Below the pieces are notes generated by a model. The model searched no databases, had not been told where the DNA came from, and was given only the letters and a program-made list of their open reading frames with translations. DNA of 64,000 nt, taken from Gammaproteobacteria bacterium. Its GTDB lineage: Bacteria > Pseudomonadota > Gammaproteobacteria > JAABTG01. The DNA is taken from the NCBI GenBank assembly GCA_017999615.1, contig JAGNLM010000001.1, positions 514,549 to 578,548 of the forward strand, written 5' to 3'. The translations under genes and the position numbers were made by a program. Shown here in pieces: positions 55,846 to 64,000 of this stretch; within the stretch, counting starts at the first letter, position 1, and each line of letters opens with the position of its first letter.

Positions 55846-55952
55846 TTGGGCCCGCCGGAAAACCCCGTGCGTGTGACAGAAGTGACATAATGCATCCCGC
55901 GAGGCTGCCGTTATTGTCGGTAGGCGCTGGGATTGCCCGGGGAGGTGGGGAG

Positions 55953-57299
55953 ATGGCGGTGACGAACGAGAGCCTGCTGGAATGCCTCGAGGGGCCCGCG
56001 GCGCTGCTCGACCCGGAGTACCGCATCGTCGCCGCCAACGAGGCCTACCGCCGGGATTACGCCCCGGGGGGGATTCAGCCCGGGGCGCGCTGCTACGAGG
56101 TGTCGCACGGCTACCGCGTCCCCTGCGACCTGGCGGGCGAGAGTTGCCCGCTGCAGCGGTCTTTCGAGGGCGGACAGCGCCAGCGTGTGCTGCACGTCCA
56201 CTCGACCCCCCGGGGCGACGAGCACGTGGACGTGGAGACGTTGCCGGTCCGCGACGAGTCGGGAAGAGTGGCGTGGGTGGTGGAGCACGTCCGGCGGCCG
56301 CAGGTCTCGACGGTGCGCGCGAACACCCACGCGATGGTGGGCCGCGCACCCGCGTTCAACCGGATGCTCGAGCGCATCAACCGGGTGGCGCCGAGCCGGA
56401 CGCCCGTGCTGCTGCAGGGCGAGTCGGGGACGGGCAAGGAGCTGGCGGCCTGGGCGATCCACGCGGCGAGCCTGTGCGCGCACGGCCCCTTCGTCCCGGT
56501 GGAGTGCTCGGGCCTCTCGGAAACGCTCTTCGAGAGCGAGCTCTTCGGCCACGAGCGGGGGGCCTTCACCGGTGCCGTGTCCCGCAAACAGGGGCTCATC
56601 GAGGCCGCGCGCGACGGGACCCTCTTCCTGGACGAGGTGGGCGACATCCCCCTCGCCCAGCAGGTCAAGCTGCTCAGGCTGCTCGAGACGGGCACCTACC
56701 GCCCGGTCGGCAGCGCCGTGTCCCTGCACGCGGATTTCCGCCTCGTCTGCGCCACGAACCGGGACCTGAAACGGATGATCGCGGAGGGCACGTTCCGCCA
56801 GGACCTGTACTACCGGATCAGCGCCTTTCCGGTGGACCTCCCGGCGCTGCGTGACCGGCCCGAGGACCTGCCCCTGCTCATCGAGTCGCTCCTGCAGCGG
56901 ACCGCGGGGGAGCGACGGCTGCGCCTGGACGAGGCGGCCATGGAAGCGCTGCGGCGCTACGCGTTCCCCGGCAACGTGCGGGAGCTGCGCAACATCCTGG
57001 AGCACGCGGCGCTGCTCGCCGACGGGGACACCATCTCCGTGGAGCACCTGCCCCGGGACTGCACCTGCACCGGGGGCAGCGGGGCGGGGGGGGGGCCGGA
57101 CGACTGCGGGATTGTGCCGCTCGAGGTGGCGGAGCGCCGGTACCTGCTGCAGACCCTGCGCAGTTTTCGCGGGGACCGCCGCGAGCTCGCGGCGCGCCTG
57201 GGCATCAGCGAGCGTACGCTGTACCGCAAGCTCGAGGCCATCCACTCGGCGGGAGAATGCGGCTGCGCCGAGAGGGCGCGGCCCGCCGGTCCGGACTGA
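55953..57299 (+). CDS. Sigma-54-dependent transcriptional activator with PAS sensor
   Basis: 448 residues from the ATG at 55953 with GGAGG-rich site upstream. An N-terminal PAS-like domain (about 1-125) begins [28 protein letters not shown]. It carries a Cys/His cluster C47-H52-C58-C65 ([12 protein letters not shown] and SCPLQRS). The AAA+ domain (about 135-375) has [30 protein letters not shown] (the sigma-54 contact loop), [10 protein letters not shown] and [15 protein letters not shown]. The C-terminal Fis-type HTH is [23 protein letters not shown] Cys-bearing linker (CTCTGGSG) precedes the HTH. It is not a classic response regulator, as there is no receiver domain. The target genes are unknown. 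Confidence 0.92.
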   Translation: MAVTNESLLECLEGPAALLDPEYRIVAANEAYRRDYAPGGIQPGARCYEVSHGYRVPCDLAGESCPLQRSFEGGQRQRVLHVHSTPRGDEHVDVETLPVRDESGRVAWVVEHVRRPQVSTVRANTHAMVGRAPAFNRMLERINRVAPSRTPVLLQGESGTGKELAAWAIHAASLCAHGPFVPVECSGLSETLFESELFGHERGAFTGAVSRKQGLIEAARDGTLFLDEVGDIPLAQQVKLLRLLETGTYRPVGSAVSLHADFRLVCATNRDLKRMIAEGTFRQDLYYRISAFPVDLPALRDRPEDLPLLIESLLQRTAGERRLRLDEAAMEALRRYAFPGNVRELRNILEHAALLADGDTISVEHLPRDCTCTGGSGAGGGPDDCGIVPLEVAERRYLLQTLRSFRGDRRELAARLGISERTLYRKLEAIHSAGECGCAERARPAGPD

Positions 57300-57370
57300 G
57301 CCGGCGGCCCTCTCCATCCTCCCTCCCATGCCGTACCATGGGCCCCTGGCACAGGGTGGAGGAGAAGAAC

Positions 57371-57622
57371 ATGCTCGGTGAGTCCCACGACCTGCTGCAC
57401 GAGTTCCCGCAGTTCGCCCGGGAGATCGCGGAACTGCAGGCGAGCGACGACGGCTTCTCCCGGACGTTGCGCGAGTACGAAGAGCTCGACGCGGACATCC
57501 GCCGCCTGGAGGAGCTGGGCCAGCCGGTCGCCGACGTGACGATCGAGGCCCTGAAGACCCACCGGGTGTTCCTGAAGGACCGCCTCTACACGCGCCTGAT
57601 GGCCTCGCTTGGGGGCGTCTAG
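57371..57622 (+). CDS. YdcH/DUF465-family small protein
   Basis: 83 residues. Features are HDLLHEFPQFAREIAELQASDDGFSRTLREYEELDADIRRLEE and the family end ALKTHRVFLKDRLYTRLM, giving a helical-hairpin protein. Function is unknown; such proteins are common in proteobacteria. It starts 71 nt after the sigma-54 activator. Its TAG stop shares a CTAG palindrome with the stop of convergent metA (4-nt overlap). Confidence 0.88.
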   Translation: MLGESHDLLHEFPQFAREIAELQASDDGFSRTLREYEELDADIRRLEELGQPVADVTIEALKTHRVFLKDRLYTRLMASLGGV

Positions 57623-58716
57623 CGGCCAGCTCTTCGCCCGCCCCGGGCCGCCAGCCAGCCGAGGGGGTCTGCCGGGTCGACGTCCGCCATGAAGGGCTGG
57701 CGCCGGCTGTGGTTGGTGACCTGGTACACGACGCCGATCCAGTTGCCCACCACCGCCTCCGCGGTGTCGTGCCAGGTGTTGTGCAGGCTCGCAGCAATCC
57801 GGTCTTCCGGCAGTTCCGGCGGGTCGTCACCCCTCTCCATGGCGGCGACGACGCGCTCGCGGTGCTCTTCCAGGATGGCGCGGGTCTGCAGGCCGAAGTA
57901 GTGGTCGGGGAAGGGGGGGTAGTCGGGCCGCTCGGACCGACCGAAAAGGGTCACCTCCCGTTTGTACTCCTTCAGCAAACTGATCGTGTCGTACTCGGGG
58001 TGGCCCTGGAAGTACACCACCCGCAGCCCGTCCGCGCTCACGGCGAGGTGCACGCCCGCCACGGGGCTCTCCGCCAGCACGTGCAGCCCGCTCGCCTCGA
58101 ACTGCTCCCGGCTGACCTCGTTGAATCGGGAGTGGGGGACGTCGAAGAGGGTGTTCACGTCGTTCACCAGGGGGTGAGTCCGGTCGACGACCTCGTGGGC
58201 GAAGACGCCCCAGCGCTTGAACCCGAGGGGGCGCCGCCTCTGCCCGTGCTGGAACTCCATCATGGCGTGGGTGGCCAGGCACGAGCACAGCACGGACGTG
58301 ACGTTCTCCAGCGCCCATTCGGTGACCCGACGCAGGGGCTCCCAGAAAGGTTCCTGGGACAGGTCGGGATGCGTGACGTTCGCGCCGGTGATGATGAGCG
58401 CGTCGAGCCCCTCTTCCTTCAGCTTCTCGAACGGCTCGTAGTACTTCTGCACGTGCTCGAGCCCCTGGGGGCTGCGCGGCAGCCCGCTCAGGGTGAAGGG
58501 GTGGAGGTAGAACTGGGCGATCGGGTTCGCCTCGCCCACCAGCCGGAAGAACTGGCGCTCGGTCGCCGCGAGTGCGGCGTCGGGCATCATGTTGAGGAGC
58601 CCGATGTGGAGCTCGCGGATGTCCTGGTGCACCGCCCAGTCGGCGGGGATGACGTGCATGCCCTCCGCGCGCAGGCGCTGGAAGGTCGGCAGTGCGGAGT
58701 GGGCAACCAGGGGCAT
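57619..58716 (-). CDS. metA: Homoserine O-succinyltransferase-type MetA
   Basis: 365 residues. The MetA fold is clear: RELHIGLLNMMPDAALAATERQFFRLVG, the catalytic Cys in SVLCSCLATHAMMEF (about 150), PHSRFNEVSREQF, and the His-Glu pair in FQGHPEYDTISLLKEYKRE (about 240). In place of the usual TGAP(I/V)E near the acyl pocket it has ITGANVTHPDLSQEPFW, the subtype found in Ectothiorhodospiraceae and betaproteobacteria, so acyl-CoA choice should be tested. It activates homoserine for methionine synthesis. It lies 28 nt downstream of an unknown ATPase gene, same strand. Confidence 0.92.
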   Translation of the reverse strand: MPLVAHSALPTFQRLRAEGMHVIPADWAVHQDIRELHIGLLNMMPDAALAATERQFFRLVGEANPIAQFYLHPFTLSGLPRSPQGLEHVQKYYEPFEKLKEEGLDALIITGANVTHPDLSQEPFWEPLRRVTEWALENVTSVLCSCLATHAMMEFQHGQRRRPLGFKRWGVFAHEVVDRTHPLVNDVNTLFDVPHSRFNEVSREQFEASGLHVLAESPVAGVHLAVSADGLRVVYFQGHPEYDTISLLKEYKREVTLFGRSERPDYPPFPDHYFGLQTRAILEEHRERVVAAMERGDDPPELPEDRIAASLHNTWHDTAEAVVGNWIGVVYQVTNHSRRQPFMADVDPADPLGWLAARGGRRAGR

Positions 58717-58744
58717 GGGGATCCTCCGTCGTTGACTGGGTGGC

Positions 58745-59590
58745 TCACCGGCCCCGGGAGATCGCCTCTTCCAGCAGGGCGAGGAAATGCGACTCGTCGG
58801 CCACGGCGGCGACCTCGTCGCTCGTCACGGTATACCCGCGCGTCCTCGCGATCGCCTCGTAGCGGGGGATGCGGGAGCGGAACAGCTTGGGGAAGACCCA
58901 ACGCGCGAACGCGTCGGGGTCGACCTCGGCCACGTACTGCAGGCCCTCGTCCCGCAGGTAGGCCGTGACCTCCTCGTCGAGAAAGGCCTCGCGGTAATAG
59001 AGCGGCTTCGGATCCGTGCGGGCGCGGAGCAGGAGCTGCTCCTCGTCGTGCTCGGTGGCCTGGATGTACAGGATCAGGGTGTGGCGGTCGAGGAGCTCGA
59101 TGACCGAGTCGTCCTCGAGGTCGCACAGGCTCCCCCCGGCGTCGTTCACGAAGTGCCGGTACCCGTAGATGTCGCGCGCCTTGCCGATGAACTCCGGGAC
59201 GTCGCTCATCGCCAGGATCTCCGCGCGCCGGTGCAGGGCCTGGCGGCGCTTGAACTCGTGCAGCGACAGGCCCCCCAGCTCCGGGTTGCCCAGCTTACCG
59301 ACGAAGCTCGAGACGGGCTGCAGGTTGTCGACCGTGATGTTGTTGCGTACGTAGATCGAGTCCGAGCGCAGCAGGTCCCGCAGGAAGGGGACCTGCATCG
59401 CCTGCTGCTTGATGTTGTCCAGGATGGGCTCGTCGAGGTACCGGGTTCCGATCCGGTAGTCGCCGGAGTAGTGGAACCAGTTCTGGCGGCGCAGGAGCGT
59501 GGCGAGGCGAGTTTTGCCGACGCCCGACATCCCGAGCAGCGTGACGCACTTGTTGTCCCAGGCCCGGAATTCCTGCAGCGTGAGTCTCAC
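58745..59590 (-). CDS. P-loop ATPase/kinase-like protein of unknown function
   Basis: 281 residues. The Walker A motif is VTLLGMSGVGKTRLATLL (about 16-33), followed by WFHYSGDYRIGTRYLDEPI. A Walker B-like hydrophobic-acidic strand is HTLILYIQATEHDEEQLLL. The central part carries FIGKARDIYGYRHFVNDAGGSLCDL, and the protein ends IARTRGYTVTSDEVAAVADESHFLALLEEAI. Size and layout resemble nucleoside- or shikimate-kinase-like folds but no specific family could be named. The gene directly precedes metA by 28 nt, so it may share a transcript with it. Confidence 0.82.
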   Translation of the reverse strand: MRLTLQEFRAWDNKCVTLLGMSGVGKTRLATLLRRQNWFHYSGDYRIGTRYLDEPILDNIKQQAMQVPFLRDLLRSDSIYVRNNITVDNLQPVSSFVGKLGNPELGGLSLHEFKRRQALHRRAEILAMSDVPEFIGKARDIYGYRHFVNDAGGSLCDLEDDSVIELLDRHTLILYIQATEHDEEQLLLRARTDPKPLYYREAFLDEEVTAYLRDEGLQYVAEVDPDAFARWVFPKLFRSRIPRYEAIARTRGYTVTSDEVAAVADESHFLALLEEAISRGR

Positions 59591-59710
59591 GGTGTGTCTC
59601 GCAAGGTGACCTCGAGCGCTGCCATTCTACGGCGAGCCCCTGTGGGACGCAGCCGCCCCCGCCCGAGACCCGGGGGGCCGGCCGGCGCGAGAGGGGTTTC
59701 AGGGAAGGAT

Positions 59711-59787
59711 TGGTCGGGGTGAGAGGATTTGAACCTCCGACCACACGGTCCCGAACCGTGTGCTCTACCAGGCTGAGCTACACCCCG
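59711..59787 (-). tRNA. tRNA-Pro(CGG)
   Basis: 77 nt, complement strand, with an encoded CCA at 59713-59711. The acceptor CGGGGTG (59787-59781) pairs with CACCCCG (59721-59715). The anticodon loop TTCGGGA (anticodon CGG at 59753-59751) is on a CACGG/CCGTG stem. The T-arm GAGGTTCAAATCCTC is intact. Confidence 0.97.
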
Positions 59788-59861
59788 AATTCACGTTCTC
59801 AAGCTCCGGCAGGGGAGACCTGCCGGGGCGCGCCCCCCGGCGTTCCGCGGGAACGCGCGGG

Positions 59862-60830
59862 TCAGTGCGTGCGTCGGACCGAGAACTCGGCCAACGCCCG
59901 CAGGGCCTCTTTGTAGGGAGAGTCTGGGACCCCCTCGAGGGCGGCGATCGCGCGATCCGCCTGCTCCCGCGCGACGCGCAGAGTGTACGCGAGGGCCCCT
60001 GTGGACTCAATCGCTTCCAGGATGGGCCCGATCTGATCGCGGCCTCCTTCCTCGATGGCCCTGCGTACGAGCGCGGCCTGCTCGGGCGTCCCGGCGCGCA
60101 TCGCGTGGATGAGCGGCAGGGTCGGCTTGCCCTCGGCCAGGTCGTCGCCGATGTTCTTGCCTCTCTCCTCCGGGGAGGAGCGGTAGTCGAGCATGTCGTC
60201 CACCAGCTGGAAGGCCGTGCCGAGACGCATGCCGTAGGCGGACATCGCCCGCTCGGCGGAGGGCGCGGCGCCGGCGAGCACCGGGCCGAGGCGGGAACCG
60301 GCCTCGAAGAGCTTCGCCGTCTTGGCCTCCACGACCTCCAGGTAGCGCGCCTCCGTGACCTCCGGGTCGTGGCAGTTCAGGAGCTGGCGGACTTCGCCCT
60401 CGGCGATGACGTTGGTGGTCTCGGCGAGGATGTCCATCACCGGCAGGCTCCCCACCTCGACCATCATCTGGAAGGCCCGGGTGTACAGGAAGTCCCCCAC
60501 CAGGACGCTCGCCTCGTTGCCCCAGACCGCGTTGGCGGTCTCCTGGCCCCGGCGCAGCTCCGATGCGTCCACGACGTCGTCGTGCAGCAGGGTAGCGGTG
60601 TGGATGAATTCGATCACCGCCGCCAGGTTGACGTGGAAGGGCCCCGCGTACCCGAACGCACGGGCGCTGAGCAGCACGAGCAGCGGGCGCAGCCGCTTGC
60701 CGCCGCTGTCGATGATGTAGTGGCCGAGCCGGTTGACGAGGGTGACCTGGGACCGCAGGCGCTCGAGGATCAGGTCGTTCACGACAGACATGTCGCGTGC
60801 GACCAGCGCGCGTACCTCGTCGATCTGCAT
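59862..60830 (-). CDS. ispB: Octaprenyl (polyprenyl) diphosphate synthase
   Basis: 322 residues. First aspartate-rich motif: ATLLHDDVVDASELRRG (DDxxD type); second: AFQLVDDMLDYRSS. GGKRLRPLLVLLSARAFG is the IPP-binding N-terminal part, and KTAKLFEAGSRLGPVLAG is the mid-region. It makes the side chain of ubiquinone or menaquinone. It is divergent from rplU, as in E. coli. Confidence 0.97.
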   Translation of the reverse strand: MQIDEVRALVARDMSVVNDLILERLRSQVTLVNRLGHYIIDSGGKRLRPLLVLLSARAFGYAGPFHVNLAAVIEFIHTATLLHDDVVDASELRRGQETANAVWGNEASVLVGDFLYTRAFQMMVEVGSLPVMDILAETTNVIAEGEVRQLLNCHDPEVTEARYLEVVEAKTAKLFEAGSRLGPVLAGAAPSAERAMSAYGMRLGTAFQLVDDMLDYRSSPEERGKNIGDDLAEGKPTLPLIHAMRAGTPEQAALVRRAIEEGGRDQIGPILEAIESTGALAYTLRVAREQADRAIAALEGVPDSPYKEALRALAEFSVRRTH

Positions 60831-60906
60831 GGTGGGAACCCGAGCGAAGCAGCCCCGGATGCTAGGAGCGGCGCTCTCCGGCTGTCAAGGCCGCGAAACG
60901 GGGCGC

Positions 60907-60935
60907 TTGAGCCGACTGGGGGAATCGCCTAAACT
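60907..60935 (+). promoter_or_regulatory. rplU: Promoter of rplU-rpmA
   Basis: TTGAGC (60907-60912, 4/6) and TAAACT (60930-60935, 4/6) separated by exactly 17 nt, in the ispB/rplU divergent region. A transcript start near 60942 would give a 65-nt leader before the L21 ATG. Confidence 0.65.
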
Positions 60936-61006
60936 TTCGGGCTTCGTGAAGGCGCGCCGTTTTGCGGGGGTCCCCGGCAATCGGCCTCGGCAGGGAGAAT
61001 GGTGGC

Positions 61007-61321
61007 ATGTACGCGGTGATCACGACGGGCGGCAAGCAATACCGGGTCGCGCAGGGGGATAAGTTGCGCGTCGAGCGGCTTGCCGCGGAACCGGGCGAGC
61101 AGGTCGACTTCGACCAGGTCCTGATGGTGGGTGAGGAAGGTGCGGTCCGGGTCGGCACGCCGTACGTGGAGGGCGGGCGCGTGACGGCGCAGGTGAAGGC
61201 CCACGGTCGGGCCGACAAGGTCCGCATCCTGAAGATGCGCCGGCGCAAGCACTACATGAAGCGCCAGGGTCACCGGCAGGACTACACCGAGATCGAGGTC
61301 ACCGGCATCACTGCCGGTTGA
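61007..61321 (+). CDS. rplU: 50S ribosomal protein L21
   Basis: 104 residues from the ATG at 61007. It starts [68 protein letters not shown] is the L21 core and end (quoted only as family-typical fragments: [16 protein letters not shown]). It binds 23S rRNA. First gene of the rplU-rpmA-obgE set. Confidence 0.98.
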   Translation: MYAVITTGGKQYRVAQGDKLRVERLAAEPGEQVDFDQVLMVGEEGAVRVGTPYVEGGRVTAQVKAHGRADKVRILKMRRRKHYMKRQGHRQDYTEIEVTGITAG

Positions 61322-61340
61322 ACCTGCGGGAGAAGGCGAG

Positions 61341-61598
61341 ATGGCTCATAAAAAGGCAGGCGGCAGCAGCCGCAACGGTCGCGACTCCCAATCGAAGCGG
61401 CTGGGGGTCAAGCGTTTCGGTGGCGAGCTCGTGACGGCGGGCAACATCATCGTCCGTCAGCGGGGCACCCACTTCCACCCCGGCACGAACGTCGGTTGCG
61501 GCCGTGACCACACCCTGTTCGCCACGGCCGACGGGCGCGTGGTGTTCGAGGAGAAGGGCCCGAAGAGCCGCAAGCACGTGCGCGTCGAGCCGGTCTGA
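61341..61598 (+). CDS. rpmA: 50S ribosomal protein L27
   Basis: 85 residues. It starts [20 protein letters not shown] and contains [23 protein letters not shown], the standard full-length gammaproteobacterial L27 with no N-terminal cleavage extension. Its N-terminus reaches the peptidyl transferase centre. It starts 19 nt after rplU. Confidence 0.98.
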   Translation: MAHKKAGGSSRNGRDSQSKRLGVKRFGGELVTAGNIIVRQRGTHFHPGTNVGCGRDHTLFATADGRVVFEEKGPKSRKHVRVEPV

Positions 61599-61623
61599 GC
61601 GCCCCCACGGGGTGCCAGCCTGA

Positions 61624-63842
<2,219 letters not shown>

Positions 63843-64000
63843 GCGGACGGGCGAAGCCGGCTAGAGTGGGCAGGACCCTCGCCCGGAGACGTAACCCTCG
63901 CCAAAATACATAACCCGCGCAGAGGGCGATGCCTCCGCGCGGATCAGGGTTCGAGTCCGGCCGTCTGCCCCGGCGGGGATCAGGAAGCGGGTTGCATCGC
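63843..64000. other. 158-nt unassigned end of window
   Basis: No gene is called. Features seen: GGGCAG (63868) and CTGCCC (63965) could pair at long range, and a GGTTCGAGTCC stretch (63948-63958) resembles a tRNA T-arm but lacks a good stem. An ATG at 63929 opens a Gly/Arg-rich frame to the edge (MPPRGSGFESGRLPRRG) with no clear ribosome site. This could be the start of an RNA gene or of the next coding gene. Confidence 0.3.

Noticed and set aside
58717-58744. SAM riboswitch before metA
   Set aside because: Only 28 nt separate the ATPase gene from metA.

Overview
The window is a very GC-rich, gene-dense chromosomal segment with no mobile elements, CRISPR arrays or rRNA. The gene content points to a gammaproteobacterium: MutH, EttA, HflD, RNase G, YhdP, an S-methyl-5'-thioinosine phosphorylase and the glyA-nrdR-rib-nusB-thiL cluster are all typical of that class. 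KorDABC and NifJ ferredoxin-linked oxidoreductases beside an aconitase suggest a facultatively anaerobic or autotrophic (for example sulfur-oxidising, Chromatiales-like) lifestyle. That lineage is inference; no rRNA is present to test it.

Layout. 1-6.2 kb: 3' end of pcm, a UspA-type protein, a Lon-like protease, a ThiL-like/MutH fusion, an ArsR regulator and a lytic transglycosylase. 6.4-13.0 kb (minus strand): glyA, nrdR, ribD, ribE, ribBX, ribH, nusB, thiL. 13.2-17.1 kb (plus): ettA, a DUF815 ATPase, a purine phosphoribosyltransferase and a thioinosine phosphorylase, which together form a purine/methylthio salvage pair. 17.1-27.1 kb: a 5'-nucleotidase, purB and uppP, then a TrpB2-type synthase facing an S9 peptidase, then acnA. 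27.3-31.0 kb: tRNA-Ser(GGA), a Blc-like lipocalin and the korDABC operon, whose four genes overlap by 4 nt at every junction. 31.2-39.4 kb (plus): a CBS-domain membrane protein, the 4.5S RNA (overlapping that gene's 3' end), dnaX, ybaB, recR, orn, nnr, tsaE and an AmiB-type amidase. 39.4-46.7 kb (minus): rng, yhdP, mnmA, hflD. 46.8-53.9 kb (plus): relA, nifJ, a cyclic-nucleotide-domain protein coupled to nikR. 53.9-60.8 kb: oxygen-dependent protoporphyrinogen oxidase, a small Cys-rich membrane protein, a sigma-54 activator, a YdcH-like protein, metA, an unknown P-loop ATPase, tRNA-Pro(CGG), ispB. 61.0-63.8 kb (plus): rplU, rpmA, obgE, proB.

The most unusual feature is a pair of ThiL-family proteins 1.4 kb apart on the same strand. 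The first is an N-terminal ThiL domain fused to a catalytically complete MutH. It keeps the GDD and GGDTT motifs but has lost the DTLVAG and NLSD motifs. The second, the resident thiL of the rib cluster, shows the opposite pattern: it keeps DTLVAG, NLSD and the C-terminal domain, but its GDD segment is replaced and its GGDTT motif has become AEHHV. The metal/ATP-binding residues are therefore split between two proteins, which raises the possibility of an obligate heteromeric thiamine-phosphate kinase that also carries a mismatch-repair nuclease. This is inference from motif patterns, not demonstrated.

Other points of note are the RibBX variant (RibB with a RibA-like tail lacking the zinc cysteines), the 4.5S RNA overlapping a coding region, a 27-bp palindrome between the Cys-rich membrane protein and the sigma-54 activator, and a Cys/His cluster in that activator's PAS domain.
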